From Rhizobium brockwellii (GTDB lineage: Bacteria > Pseudomonadota > Alphaproteobacteria > Rhizobiales > Rhizobiaceae), in NCBI RefSeq assembly GCF_000769405.2, contig NZ_CP053439.1:1984001-2048000 (forward strand): 64,000 bases of DNA. The letters run 5' to 3'. Below are positions 36,099 through 44,496 of the stretch, piece after piece. The notes below the pieces were generated by a model. It worked only from the letters and a program-made list of their open reading frames with translations. It was not told the origin of the DNA and made no database searches. The translations under genes were made by a program, and so were the position numbers. Within the stretch, counting starts at the first letter, position 1. Each line of letters begins with the position of its first letter.

Positions 36099-36992
36099 AT
36101 GTCGACACCCGATCTCAACCTGCTGGTCACCCTCGATGTGCTGCTTGCCGAGGGCGGCGTTGCGCGTGCGGCGCAACGGCTGCGGCTCAGCCCGTCGGCG
36201 ATGAGCCGGGCCTTAGCGCGATTGCGCGAGACGACCGGCGATCCGCTGTTGGTTCGCGCCGGCCGCGGCCTCGTCCCAACGCCGCGCGCGCTTGAACTGC
36301 GCGAGCGGGTTGCCCGGCTTGTCGAGGATGCACAGGCGGTTCTGCGTCCTGCCGAGGCGCTTGATCTTGAACGGCTGGTCCGGACGTTCACGCTGCGCAC
36401 CAGCGAAGGCTTTGCCGAGAGCTTCGGGCCTGATCTCATCGCTCGCCTCGGCCGACAAGCGCCCGGCGTGCGGCTACGCTTCGTGCAGAAACCGGACAAG
36501 GACAGCAGCCCGCTTCGCGATGGGACCGTCGATCTGGAAACCGGCGTCGTCAGCGAGAGGACCGGTCCGGAGGTGCGGGCGCAGGCCTTGTTCCGGGATC
36601 GTTTCATCGGTGTCGTGCGCTTGGGGCATCCGCTTTGCGAGCGCGAGATGACGCCCTCCCGGTATGCGGCCGGCCGGCACATCACTGTCTCGCGGCGCGG
36701 GCTCGACAAGGGACCGATCGATGAAGCCTTGAACGCGCTCGGGCTGGAACGGCAGATCGCCACCATCGTCAGCGGTTTTTCCACCGCGCTGGCGCTCGCC
36801 CGCGTCTCCGATCTGATCGCCAGCGTGCCGGAACGACATACGGGAGCCTTACGCCAGGGAATGCATAGTTTCCCCCTCCCCGTCCCGACGCAGGAGATCA
36901 CGGTCTCATTGCTCTGGCACCCCAGGATGGAGGCCGATCCAGCACATCGCTGGCTGCGCGGCTGCGTTCGGGATGCCTGCGCGGCGGTGTGA
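36099..36992 (+). CDS. LysR-family transcriptional regulator
   Basis: 297 residues starting at ATG 36099 (MSTPDLNLLVTLDVLLAEGG). The HTH is at 15-65 (GGVARAAQRLRLSPSAMSRA), and the effector-binding domain follows (about 90-290). N-terminal wording and Leu-rich helix resemble the NodD/PcpR-like branch of LysR proteins. It is divergent from the frameshifted MFS exporter and likely controls it and itself through the inverted repeat between them. The exporter being broken would leave the regulator without its main target. Confidence 0.9.
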   Translation: MSTPDLNLLVTLDVLLAEGGVARAAQRLRLSPSAMSRALARLRETTGDPLLVRAGRGLVPTPRALELRERVARLVEDAQAVLRPAEALDLERLVRTFTLRTSEGFAESFGPDLIARLGRQAPGVRLRFVQKPDKDSSPLRDGTVDLETGVVSERTGPEVRAQALFRDRFIGVVRLGHPLCEREMTPSRYAAGRHITVSRRGLDKGPIDEALNALGLERQIATIVSGFSTALALARVSDLIASVPERHTGALRQGMHSFPLPVPTQEITVSLLWHPRMEADPAHRWLRGCVRDACAAV

Positions 36993-37088
36993 TTGAAGGG
37001 CCGCCTACGGGCCGAAGGTCAGGCCGACTGATCGTTGACTATTCCAAGCCAACATGATTTTCCGTCCGGATCATCAAGGGAAGACATC

Positions 37089-37313
37089 ATGGCCGACGAC
37101 ATCATCGTAAAGGACAGCAACGGAATCCAGCTTCACGATGGCGATTCCGTGACGCTGATCAAGGATCTCAAGGTCAAGGGAACCTCGGAGACGCTCAAGG
37201 GTGGAACGCTGGTCAAGGGCATTCGCCTGACGGACAATCCAGGCGAGATCGAGTGCAGCACCAAGCAGGTTAAAGGCCTCGTGCTGAAAACCGAGTTTTT
37301 GAAGAAGGCATAG
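37089..37313 (+). CDS. PhnA/YjdM C-terminal-domain protein
   Basis: 74 residues from ATG 37089 with GGGAAGA upstream. It consists of the SH3-like PhnA domain (VKDSNGIQLHDGDSVTLIKD, then LKVKGTSETLKGGTLVKGIR, ending KGLVLKTEFLKK). The N-terminal zinc ribbon of full-length PhnA/YjdM (about 110 residues) is absent, as in many rhizobial copies. Despite the family name a role in phosphonate use is not established. Monocistronic. Confidence 0.85.
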   Translation: MADDIIVKDSNGIQLHDGDSVTLIKDLKVKGTSETLKGGTLVKGIRLTDNPGEIECSTKQVKGLVLKTEFLKKA

Positions 37314-37366
37314 GATCTGCCTCGCCCGCGATGCTCGGTGTCGACGCATCGGAAGGCCGCAGCCGA

Positions 37367-38194
37367 TCAATCGGCTTTCCCCGCCTCCTGCGGCACTTCC
37401 TCGGTGGTCACCTCGAAACGGGAGAGTGTTGCCGGGCCGAAGGCCGTCGACATGGCGACGTCGGTGGCGTCGCGGCCGGTTCCCATCAGAATCCGGCCGA
37501 TGCGCGGCGTGTTGTGGCGGGCATCGACCGTATGCCAGTGGCCGCCGAGAAAGACCTCGAACCAGGCGCTGAAATCCATCGGATTGGGATCGATCGGGAC
37601 GCCGATATCGCCGAGATAGCCGGTGCAATATCGTGCCGGGATATTCATGCATCGGCAAAGTGCGATGGCGAGATGGGCAAAGTCGCGGCAGACGCCCGCC
37701 TTGTCGGTGAAGCCGCCATGTGCGGTCCTGAGCACGTCGGCCTTCAGGTAATCGAAGGTGATGTGATCATGGACGAAATCGCAGATCGCCTGGACACGCG
37801 CCCAGCCGAGCGGCGTCGACGAGAACCTGGCCCAGGCGAAATCTGCAAGCCTGTCGGTGTCGCAATAACGGCTGCCGAGCAGGAAGACCAGCACATCGTC
37901 CGGCAGATCATTGATCGCGTGCTGAACGGCATCGTCGGGAACGATGTCGGGTTGGCCGCTGTCATAGATCTCGAATTCCGTCGAGATCGTCGTCCGCCCC
38001 GGCGGGGCGACGATCCGGCTGCAGGCGTTGCCGAACACATCAGTATAGCTCCAGGCCTCGATGGGCTGGTCGAATGTCAGGATCTGATCGCTGAGAAGAT
38101 CGGCACGACGGGAGGGATGGATATTGAGGACGAGCAGCATCGGCGTTGGCTGCATGCATTCGTAGCCCAGATTAAACCCGGCGCGTATCTTCAT
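37367..38194 (-). CDS. transglutaminase-like cysteine protease family protein
   Basis: 275 residues from ATG 38194 with AAGGAAG upstream. The N-terminal beta domain (MKIRAGFNLGYECMQPTPML) precedes a transglutaminase core: GVCRDFAHLAIALCRCMNIP with the catalytic Cys, and GHWHTVDARHNTPRIGRIL with His and Asp. It is the bacterial transglutaminase-like type, often in pairs with a second copy next door, as here. Function unknown; peptide or amide hydrolysis is likely. No signal peptide, so cytoplasmic. Confidence 0.85.
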   Translation of the reverse strand: MKIRAGFNLGYECMQPTPMLLVLNIHPSRRADLLSDQILTFDQPIEAWSYTDVFGNACSRIVAPPGRTTISTEFEIYDSGQPDIVPDDAVQHAINDLPDDVLVFLLGSRYCDTDRLADFAWARFSSTPLGWARVQAICDFVHDHITFDYLKADVLRTAHGGFTDKAGVCRDFAHLAIALCRCMNIPARYCTGYLGDIGVPIDPNPMDFSAWFEVFLGGHWHTVDARHNTPRIGRILMGTGRDATDVAMSTAFGPATLSRFEVTTEEVPQEAGKAD

Positions 38195-38300
38195 TGTGGC
38201 TTCCTTGTCGCGTCTCCGCTTTGGCAGCGGTGAGTAGAGAACGCTGATCGCGCTACCCGGTTCCCACAGGATCGGGACTGTCACCACGCGGCTATCCAGA

Positions 38301-39173
38301 TTACCTCGTGGTGACGTTGACCTGCACCGTCATGCTGTCGAAATCCTTCCCATCCCCATCATAGCTGCCGCTCAACGGGACTGCCTGGCGCGGATCGCGG
38401 GCAACCGCGACACGAATGAGATCGCGGTTGCCGACGATGCCGTTGGTCGGATCGAACTCCGTCCAGCCAGCGCCTGGAAGATAGATCTGGCACCATGCAT
38501 GCGTGGAACCGCCGCCGAGCACGGTGGAACCGTCCCGGTCGGGAACATAGACATAGCCCGTAACGAACCGCGCCGCGAGACCGAGGATGCGTGCCGCCTC
38601 CATCATCAGCAGCGCGAAATCCCGGCAGGTGCCGGAGCGAAGCTGCAAGGTCTGCACCGGCGTCTGCGTTCCATGTTCCTGGCGCCGCGCATAGACGAAG
38701 CTTTCCCGAATGGCGTAGCAGAGCGTCATCAGCAGGTGCCCGGTCTCCGTCGGACGCCCTTGGCGCAGGAATTGGCGCGCCCAGCGTCCGACCTCGTCGT
38801 TCGGGTCGGGATAATGGCGCTGCATTGCCGGCGTCAGATCGGCGATCTCGTCCTTGTCGTAGGAGAATGGATAGGTCAGGGCCGCGTCGTCGACCTTGAG
38901 ATCCAGGGCGACCTGCGGCGTATGATCGAGCGTGATCCAGGTTTCGAAACGAAGTTCGGACGCCGGCCTCGAAAAATCGACGAGCGCCACGCAATTGCCG
39001 AAAACATCGTGGATCCAGCGCACACGACTTTCCTCAGGATAGATCGTCAACGACGCTTCCATCAGCCGCTGGTCGAAACTGTCACGCGGCCGGAACATCA
39101 AGCGATGCTCGCCGAATTCGACCTCCCTGACGTAACGATAGGACGTGATGTGGCGGACAGAGAAAATCGTCAT
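38301..39173 (-). CDS. transglutaminase-like protein with N-terminal domain
   Basis: 290 residues from ATG 39173 (MTIFSVRHITSYRYVREVEF). The first 100 residues match the bacterial transglutaminase-like N-terminal domain (HRLMFRPRDSFDQRLMEASL). The core has RSGTCRDFALLMMEAARILG with the Cys, THAWCQIYLPG with the His, and FDPTNG with the Asp. It is 107 bases upstream of the other transglutaminase gene in the same direction, so both may be one transcript. A role in protein or peptide processing is inferred; not shown. Confidence 0.86.
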   Translation of the reverse strand: MTIFSVRHITSYRYVREVEFGEHRLMFRPRDSFDQRLMEASLTIYPEESRVRWIHDVFGNCVALVDFSRPASELRFETWITLDHTPQVALDLKVDDAALTYPFSYDKDEIADLTPAMQRHYPDPNDEVGRWARQFLRQGRPTETGHLLMTLCYAIRESFVYARRQEHGTQTPVQTLQLRSGTCRDFALLMMEAARILGLAARFVTGYVYVPDRDGSTVLGGGSTHAWCQIYLPGAGWTEFDPTNGIVGNRDLIRVAVARDPRQAVPLSGSYDGDGKDFDSMTVQVNVTTR

Positions 39174-39352
39174 AAGCCGCCGTCGAATCTGTTCACTTTG
39201 CTGCTCCAAGGCGGCAACGCCACCTCTCCTCTGCGGAAGCGCCCTGCCGGCCTTCCCGCTCATCCTGATTTCTTGTCATATAAGCACGTTCGAAAGATTG
39301 CTATTGTATCTTCACCGATCGGCGGCAGGGCCGTCCAACCTAAGAGGATAAC

Positions 39353-39469
39353 ATGCATATCATCTGGGACGTTCTGACGCTTCTGCTGACAATCGGCTCG
39401 CTCTATGGCGGTCGCGAATACCGGATTATTCGCGCTCGTGCCCGCGCTCAGAACTGGGGCAACTTCTGA
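39353..39469 (+). CDS. 38-aa membrane protein
   Basis: ATG 39353 has AAGAGGA seven bases before it. The product MHIIWDVLTLLLTIGSLYGG is a single hydrophobic span followed by an Arg-rich tail (REYRIIRARARAQ, ending NWGNF), a positive-inside layout. Such tiny Arg-tailed membrane proteins are common in rhizobia but unnamed. Too short for most gene callers. Confidence 0.55.
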   Translation: MHIIWDVLTLLLTIGSLYGGREYRIIRARARAQNWGNF

Positions 39470-39532
39470 CCTGATCCCGATATCCCTGATTCGATTTAGA
39501 ATTACGGTCGCATCGGATCGTTGTCGGCGCTG

Positions 39533-39550
39533 TTACGTCGAATGACGTAA
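39533..39550. promoter_or_regulatory. perfect palindrome TTACGTC-N4-GACGTAA
   Basis: Arms of seven bases (39533-39539 and 39544-39550) surround GAAT. It lies just before the candidate small RNA / terminator unit that ends at 39651 and about 65 bases after the 38-aa membrane gene. A dimeric regulator site is plausible; its protein is unknown. Confidence 0.5.
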
Positions 39551-39554
39551 AGCC

Positions 39555-39651
39555 ATGCCTTTAAGAAAATGCTTTATTAGTTGAGGCGGAGTCTATCCGT
39601 CCATTCTCCCTGTTATTCTAAGCCCGCCTCACCCCAGGCGGGCTTTTTTAT
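39555..39651 (+). ncRNA. candidate small RNA ending in terminator
   Basis: After the palindrome the sequence runs through a pyrimidine-rich single-stranded-looking part (CCATTCTCCCTGTTATTC) into a strong intrinsic terminator GCCCGCCT-CACCCC-AGGCGGGC with TTTTTT (39622-39650). Layout of promoter palindrome, C/U-rich seed and GC hairpin resembles alphaproteobacterial trans-acting sRNAs. No ORF is present. It could instead be the terminator and trailer of the 38-aa gene. The 5' end is a guess. Confidence 0.35.
39621..39651 (+). terminator. Rho-independent terminator
   Basis: GCCCGCCT and AGGCGGGC form an 8-bp GC-rich stem with a six-base loop, followed by TTTTTTA. It ends either the candidate sRNA or the 38-aa gene transcript. 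The stem starts 14 bases from the stop of the convergent lipoprotein gene and has no comparable T-run for the minus strand. Confidence 0.85.
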
Positions 39652-39664
39652 TCCATCGGCTGCG

Positions 39665-39820
39665 TCACTTCTTGGCGCCGGCGGAAAGCACCCGATGAGT
39701 TGCGTTGTCCATGGCGTGGCTCGCTTCCTGTCCATCCTTCTTCAGCCCGTATGCGGTATTGCCGCAGCCCGAAAGTGTCAGCAGGCAGATGCAGGCGATG
39801 GCGATTGAAGCTTTTGACAT
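39665..39820 (-). CDS. entericidin-like small lipoprotein
   Basis: 51 residues from ATG 39820 with GGGGAAAA upstream. Signal MSKASIAIACICLLTLSGC ends in a lipobox (LSGC); the mature part is short (CGNTAYGLKKDGQEASHAMD and NATHRVLSAGAKK). This matches the entericidin A/B family of outer-membrane-type lipoproteins, which are linked to stress and stationary phase. A RIME-like repeat lies immediately upstream, between its start and position 39957. Confidence 0.75.
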   Translation of the reverse strand: MSKASIAIACICLLTLSGCGNTAYGLKKDGQEASHAMDNATHRVLSAGAKK

Positions 39821-39851
39821 CAAGTGTTTTCCCCGGATTGGATGGCGTTTC

Positions 39852-39957
39852 AGAGCATGATGCCAAAAGTTTCAGCCGTTTGGGACGACACCATGCTCTA
39901 ACTCTCAATTTGGAACAGGATTTTAGGCTGACTGGGCCTAAAATCATCCCGTTCTAG
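39852..39957. repeat. RIME-like intergenic mosaic repeat, copy 2
   Basis: Same two-palindrome structure as copy 1: AGAGCATGATGCC to CATGCTCT, then GGAACAGGATTTTAGGC to GCCTAAAATCATCCCGTTCTAGA. The second palindrome here lacks the four-base insertion present in copy 1. It lies directly upstream of the entericidin-like gene and so forms part of its leader or promoter. Confidence 0.75.
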
Positions 39958-40064
39958 AGAAGATGACGAATTCTTCGTCAAAATCAATCCGCAGGTAACT
40001 GGCGGCATGGAACCCCGCGACGCCGCAGGCGTTAATGGGAGCTATCCAAACCGGGGTTAACGAC

Positions 40065-40145
40065 ATGGATTATCAGATTGCCTTCGCCGCAACGGTCGCA
40101 ACGGCGTCTTTCCTCTTCTACATGCTGATCGTTCATCGAACCTGA
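40065..40145 (+). CDS. 26-aa membrane peptide (tentative)
   Basis: ATG 40065 with GGGG nine bases upstream gives MDYQIAFAATVATASFLFYM then LIVHRT and TGA. It is almost entirely one hydrophobic span with a positive tail. No homologue is recalled. Supported only by the ribosome site and composition. Confidence 0.4.
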   Translation: MDYQIAFAATVATASFLFYMLIVHRT

Positions 40146-40476
40146 TTGCCCGCCAGCGGCTGTGATTACTGGAATAGCGCCGACCGTTTCCGGCCCGCTT
40201 TTCTGCGATCCGTAGAGATTGCATCTTCGGGTGCAACTGCTTCTGTAGCCAATGTGGGCGAGGTGTCGCAGACCGGAAGGCCTGGCGCGCAAAGATCGTA
40301 GATGATCGTCAGCTGACACGGCAAGGCTGCAGAAGAAACGTTTCGTCACCCGCAAGTATTACGACAACAGTGAATGTATTGAATTTTAATTAATTGCCAG
40401 CTTTAACTATCCGTTAACAATATTGTTGCGCTCCGTCAGCTTCCGCTTATGCTTTACGCAAAACGGGAGAGGAAAG
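40146..40476. other. intergenic region with promoter-like AT-rich part
   Basis: No gene seen. 40370-40430 is AT-rich, and TTGCGC at 40428 with TATGCT 16 bases later (near 40450) looks like a sigma-70 promoter for the 38-aa gene at 40477. The GC-rich first half contains no supported ORF or clear hairpin terminator. Confidence 0.4.
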
Positions 40477-40593
40477 ATGTTTAGCAAAAGCTTGATTATG
40501 CCGTTCAGCTTCGCAATGCTCGCCATAGCTGGCCTCCTGTTCCAGATTGCCGCCCACGCGCTCTACTCTCCGGTCACCATGTTGCAGCCGTGA
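40477..40593 (+). CDS. 38-aa membrane protein
   Basis: ATG 40477 is preceded by a strong CGGGAGAGGAAAG ribosome site. The product MFSKSLIMPFSFAMLAIAGL continues into FQIAAHALYSPVTMLQP: one hydrophobic span with a short polar end. Not recognised. It lies about 100 bases before the GlsB-family gene and may be part of the same stress-inducible transcript. Confidence 0.55.
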   Translation: MFSKSLIMPFSFAMLAIAGLLFQIAAHALYSPVTMLQP

Positions 40594-40696
40594 GTCACAT
40601 AAGTTGTTGAACCTGCAAGCAATCTCAGTAACTGGGAGTGGAACTTCCTCTCGTTTCGTGCATTCTGTGACTCGTTTTGCCAGGAGGGAGATAACC

Positions 40697-40951
40697 ATGG
40701 AAAGCGCAGGCGTGGGTTGGATTGCAGCCATCATTATCGGCGGTGTCGCTGGATGGCTGGCGGAAAAGGCTATGAGCAGTAGCATGGGCTTGCTCATGAA
40801 CATATTGCTCGGCATCGTCGGCGCTATCGTCGCCAACTGGATCTTGGGTCTTTTGCACATCCAGCCGCTCGCCGGTTGGCTGGGTTATCTGATAACCGGT
40901 TTCGTGGGTGCCTGCATCTTGATCGCCATCGGGCGCGTCATCCGCCGCTGA
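40697..40951 (+). CDS. GlsB/YeaQ/YmgE-family stress membrane protein
   Basis: 84 residues from ATG 40697, with GGAGGGAG nine bases upstream; the longer open frame to 40547 has no site. Three hydrophobic spans with the family glycine pattern GWIAAIIIGGVAGWLAEKAM, MGLLMNILLGIVGAIVANWI and GWLGYLITGFVGACILI. Members (transglycosylase-associated proteins) are induced by acid or osmotic stress. A terminator follows 70 bases downstream. Confidence 0.88.
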   Translation: MESAGVGWIAAIIIGGVAGWLAEKAMSSSMGLLMNILLGIVGAIVANWILGLLHIQPLAGWLGYLITGFVGACILIAIGRVIRR

Positions 40952-41020
40952 CTTGGTCGCGCCAGCTGAGCCCGGTCGCGTCAGCTGGCCGGTTCCTTTT
41001 GCTGACGGATGCAAACACTA

Positions 41021-41053
41021 AAAGCCGGGCGTTCATAGCGCCCGGCTTTTTTC
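41021..41053. terminator. bidirectional Rho-independent terminator
   Basis: AAAGCCGGGCG and CGCCCGGCTTT form an 11-bp stem around TTCATAG, with TTTTTT after it on the plus strand and a run of A before it. It ends the GlsB-type transcript and can also serve the convergent DUF883-type gene that stops at 41069. Confidence 0.85.
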
Positions 41054-41068
41054 ATTCTAGATTCCCGT

Positions 41069-41350
41069 TCAGCGACGGCTGAGCAGGCCGAACACGTAGG
41101 CAATGCCTGCGGTCACGGCGAGTGCCACGAGCGGTTCTTCGCGTACCTTGTCGCGCAGTCGTTCCGTCATCACCGAAGCCTCGTCGGTCACCGCCGACTT
41201 CGCCCCCTGCCCCAGCGCGACCACGCTTTCCGTCAGCCGGGAGAGATCGTTGCGAAGGGCTGCGACCTGCGCCGACAGATCCTCTGCTGCTATATCAGCC
41301 TTGACGCGCGCAGCGGTGGATTCGGCGGAAGCGGTTTTCAATTCTGCCAT
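41069..41350 (-). CDS. DUF883/YqjD-like membrane-anchored protein
   Basis: 93 residues from ATG 41350 with CAGGAGCAG ribosome site. A charged coiled-coil region (AEDLSAQVAALRNDLSRLTE, then VMTERLRDKVREEPLVALAV) is followed by a C-terminal membrane span (VTAGIAYVFGLLSRR). This is the ElaB/YqjD/DUF883 layout of inner-membrane proteins that associate with ribosomes in stationary phase in E. coli. The much longer frame to 43306 is antisense to ppiD and not real. Confidence 0.82.
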   Translation of the reverse strand: MAELKTASAESTAARVKADIAAEDLSAQVAALRNDLSRLTESVVALGQGAKSAVTDEASVMTERLRDKVREEPLVALAVTAGIAYVFGLLSRR

Positions 41351-41569
41351 GGTCTGCTCCTGTTTCATGGGATGCCGCTTCAACGAAATGGCGGCCCGAA
41401 AGGTTCCGCCGCAACCGATCTTTTGTTCACCGCAAAGCCGTAGCGGCTGAGCGCCCGCCTTGTGCAGCTTTTCGCACGACAAACCCTTCATTTCCTGTCG
41501 GGTTTGTTTTAAGGAACGTCGAATGTCCGCCCGCGCGCGGGTCAATGATACTGCGAGGTTTGCGTTTCT

Positions 41570-43462
41570 ATGTTCCACATCCTGAGAAGAGCTGCTCAGA
41601 CCTGGGTCGCCAAGCTGCTGATGCTTCTGCTCGTCGCGTCCTTCGGCATCTGGGGCGTCTCCCGGTCGCTGATAACTGGCAGCAACAGCACCACGGTCGT
41701 GACCGTCGGCGATCAGCATGTGGACGTCAACGAATTCCACCTCGCCTATCAGCGCCAGGTGGCAAGCGTCAGCCAGCAGTTCGGCACGCGCCTCACCCCC
41801 GAGCAGGCCCGCGCCTTCGGCATCGAGCAGCAGGTGCTTGCTCAGCTCGTCGCCGGCGCCTCGCTCGACCAACTCGCCGAAGACATGAACCTCGGCCTGT
41901 CGCAGGATCGCCTCGCCCAGCTGATCGCCGACGATCCGGCTTTCAAGGCCGTCAACGGCCAGTTCGACCGCGAGCTTTTCGTCTCGCGTCTTCGCAATGC
42001 CGGCATCCGCCAGGACGATTACATCAAGGAGCGCAGCAAGGTCGCTGTCCGCAGCCAGGTGGTCGATGCCATCTCCAACGGTTTCACGGCCCCGAAGACG
42101 CTGGTCGATGCCCTGAAGCTCTACGGCGATGAAAGCCGCAGTATCGACTACCTCCTGCTGACCAACGCCAATATCGAGCCAATCAAGGCGCCCGCCGACG
42201 ACGTGCTGGCGACATGGTTCGATGGCGTCAAGCAGCGCTACCGGGCGCCCGAATACCGCAAGCTCGTTTATCTCAAGCTGCAGCCCGCAGATATCGCCGA
42301 TGCCGCGACCGTCACCGACGACCAGATCCACGAAGCGTTCGACAAGAGCAAGGATACCTATCGCACGCCGGAAAGCCGCACCATCGAACAGCTGACCTTC
42401 ACCAGCAAGGATCTTGCCACCGCCGCCGAAACGGCGCTGAAGAGCGGCACCAGCTTCGACCAGCTGGTTTCCGACCAGGGCAAGACGGCAAGCGACGTGC
42501 TGCTCGGCGAATTCACCAAGGACAAGGTTCCCGACCAGGCCGTCGCCGATGCGGCCTTTGCGGTTTCGCGCGATGGCGGCACGACGCCTGTCGTCGATGG
42601 CTCCTTCGGCCCCGTCATCCTGCGCGTCACCAACATCAAGCCGGAAACGACGAAGAATTTCGACGAGGTGAAGGAGGATATCCGCAAGCAGTTGGCGCTC
42701 TCCAACGCCTCTCAGGAAGTGATCAACGTTCACGATCGCATCGAGGATCTGCGCGCGGGCGGTTCGACGCTCGAGGATATTGCCGGCCAGCTGAAGCTCA
42801 CCGCCGTGGCCGTCGACGCCGTCGATATGACCGGCGCCGACAAGGACGGCAAGGAGGTCAAGGATCTCCCCGCCAAGCAGCAGCTGCTCGGCGAAGCCTT
42901 CAAGACCGAGGTCGGCGTCGATGCGCCGCCGCTGCCGATCGGCAACGACGGCTATGTCTGGTTCAACGTCCGCGAAATCACGCCGGATCGCGAGCGCCCG
43001 GTGGCCGAGGTGCACGAAAAGGCCGTCGAAGACTGGACGGCGGAGCAGCAGAAGGCCGAGCTCGCCAAGAAAGCCGGTGAATTGAAGGCCGAAGCGGCCA
43101 AGGGCACGGCACTTGCCGATATCGCGACACCGCTCGGCATCGCCGTCGAGAGCAAGAGCGGCGTCACCCGCTCCACCGATGATGCGGTCCTCGGCCGGGC
43201 CGGCATCACCGCCGCCTTCTCCGGCCCCGTCGACACGGTCGCAAGTGCTGTCGGCGCCGATCCGTCGACGCAGATCCTGCTGAAGGTCACCGAGGTCAAC
43301 ACCCAACCGACCGGCGATGTGCTGAACAACCGCGATGCCCAGATCACCGCCATGGCCAATGCCGCCGGCGATGATATTCTCGATCAGATGGTCAACCTGC
43401 TGCAGACGCAGTATGGCGCGCAGATCAACCAGACGCTCGCCGAACAGGCGACGGTCCGCTAG
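41570..43462 (+). CDS. ppiD: peptidyl-prolyl cis-trans isomerase D
   Basis: 630 residues. One N-terminal membrane span ([18 protein letters not shown]) anchors a periplasmic protein with a SurA-N-like region (about 35-190; [17 protein letters not shown]) and a parvulin-type domain (about 255-370; [20 protein letters not shown] to [14 protein letters not shown]). The parvulin core is diverged, as in PpiD generally. It assists folding of secreted and outer-membrane proteins at the Sec exit. First gene of the ppiD-trpD-trpC-moaC-moeA run, 8 bases before trpD. Confidence 0.9.
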   Translation: MFHILRRAAQTWVAKLLMLLLVASFGIWGVSRSLITGSNSTTVVTVGDQHVDVNEFHLAYQRQVASVSQQFGTRLTPEQARAFGIEQQVLAQLVAGASLDQLAEDMNLGLSQDRLAQLIADDPAFKAVNGQFDRELFVSRLRNAGIRQDDYIKERSKVAVRSQVVDAISNGFTAPKTLVDALKLYGDESRSIDYLLLTNANIEPIKAPADDVLATWFDGVKQRYRAPEYRKLVYLKLQPADIADAATVTDDQIHEAFDKSKDTYRTPESRTIEQLTFTSKDLATAAETALKSGTSFDQLVSDQGKTASDVLLGEFTKDKVPDQAVADAAFAVSRDGGTTPVVDGSFGPVILRVTNIKPETTKNFDEVKEDIRKQLALSNASQEVINVHDRIEDLRAGGSTLEDIAGQLKLTAVAVDAVDMTGADKDGKEVKDLPAKQQLLGEAFKTEVGVDAPPLPIGNDGYVWFNVREITPDRERPVAEVHEKAVEDWTAEQQKAELAKKAGELKAEAAKGTALADIATPLGIAVESKSGVTRSTDDAVLGRAGITAAFSGPVDTVASAVGADPSTQILLKVTEVNTQPTGDVLNNRDAQITAMANAAGDDILDQMVNLLQTQYGAQINQTLAEQATVR

Positions 43463-43470
43463 GAGGCTTT

Positions 43471-44487
43471 ATGACCGATCTGAAGCCGTTCCTGGCCAAG
43501 GCCGCAAGCCGCGAGCCGCTGACGCGTGAGGAGGCCCGCGCCGCCTTCGACATCCTGATGTCGGGCCAGGCGACGCCCTCGCAGATCGGCGGCTTCCTGA
43601 TGGCGCTGCGCGTGCGCGGCGAAACCGTCGATGAGATCGTCGGCGCCGTCGCCTCAATGCGCTCGAAAATGCTGACCGTCGATGCTCCGGCCGATGCGAT
43701 CGACATCGTCGGCACCGGCGGCGATGCCAGCGGCACCTACAATATCTCGACGCTGGCGGCGCTGATCGTCGCCGGCGCCGGTGTTCCCGTCGCCAAACAC
43801 GGCAACCGGGCGCTGAGTTCGAAATCGGGCGCGGCTGACAATCTGGCCGCACTCGGCGTCAAGCTCGATGTCGGTCCCGAGATCATCTCCCGCTGCATCG
43901 CAGAAGCCGGCGTCGGTTTCATGTTCGCGCAGATGCATCATTCCGCCATGCGTCATGTCGGCCCCTCCCGGGTCGAACTCGGCACGCGCACGATCTTCAA
44001 TCTGCTCGGCCCGCTCTCCAATCCGGCCGGCGTCCGTCGCCAGTTGCTCGGCGTCTTCTCTCCGCAATGGCTGGTGCCGCTTGCCGAAGTCATGCGCGAT
44101 CTCGGCTCCGAATGCGTCTGGGTGGTCCATGGCGACGGCCTCGACGAGATCACCACGACAGGCATTACACAAGTCGCGGCGCTCGAAGACGGCAAGATCC
44201 GCAACTTCGAGCTCTCGCCCGCCGATTTCGGCGTCAGCCCTTGCGTGCTCGCCGACATCAAGGGCGGCGATGGTGTCGCCAATGCCGCAGCGCTTCGCGA
44301 GGTGCTCGGCGGCGCCAAGAACGCCTATCGCGATGTCTCGCTCGCCAATGCCGCCGCCTCGCTTGTCATCGCGGGCAAGGTCGCAACCATCCGCGACGGC
44401 ATGACGCTAGCCACACAGTCGCTGGATAGCGGCTCTACTGCGCTCGCTCTCGACAAACTCATCGCCGTTTCCAACGATATCGACTAG
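43471..44487 (+). CDS. trpD: anthranilate phosphoribosyltransferase
   Basis: 338 residues from ATG 43471, with AGGAGG before it. The PRPP-binding motif [17 protein letters not shown] and [20 protein letters not shown] are the family hallmarks, followed by [18 protein letters not shown]. It transfers phosphoribose to anthranilate, the second step of tryptophan synthesis. No fusion to TrpG is seen. It forms an operon with ppiD upstream and trpC nine bases downstream. I saw no trp leader peptide ahead of it. Confidence 0.97.
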   Translation: MTDLKPFLAKAASREPLTREEARAAFDILMSGQATPSQIGGFLMALRVRGETVDEIVGAVASMRSKMLTVDAPADAIDIVGTGGDASGTYNISTLAALIVAGAGVPVAKHGNRALSSKSGAADNLAALGVKLDVGPEIISRCIAEAGVGFMFAQMHHSAMRHVGPSRVELGTRTIFNLLGPLSNPAGVRRQLLGVFSPQWLVPLAEVMRDLGSECVWVVHGDGLDEITTTGITQVAALEDGKIRNFELSPADFGVSPCVLADIKGGDGVANAAALREVLGGAKNAYRDVSLANAAASLVIAGKVATIRDGMTLATQSLDSGSTALALDKLIAVSNDID

Positions 44488-44496
44488 GATTGCCCG

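Noticed and set aside
41351..43306. Long minus-strand open frame (745 codons in total with 41069-41350)
   Set aside because: It is antisense to ppiD, rich in Arg, Asp and Gly from reversed codons, and has no family character. Only the last 93 codons from 41350 are real.
43300..43470. trp attenuator / leader peptide
   Set aside because: trpD follows ppiD by only 8 bases, with no Trp-codon run or hairpins between.
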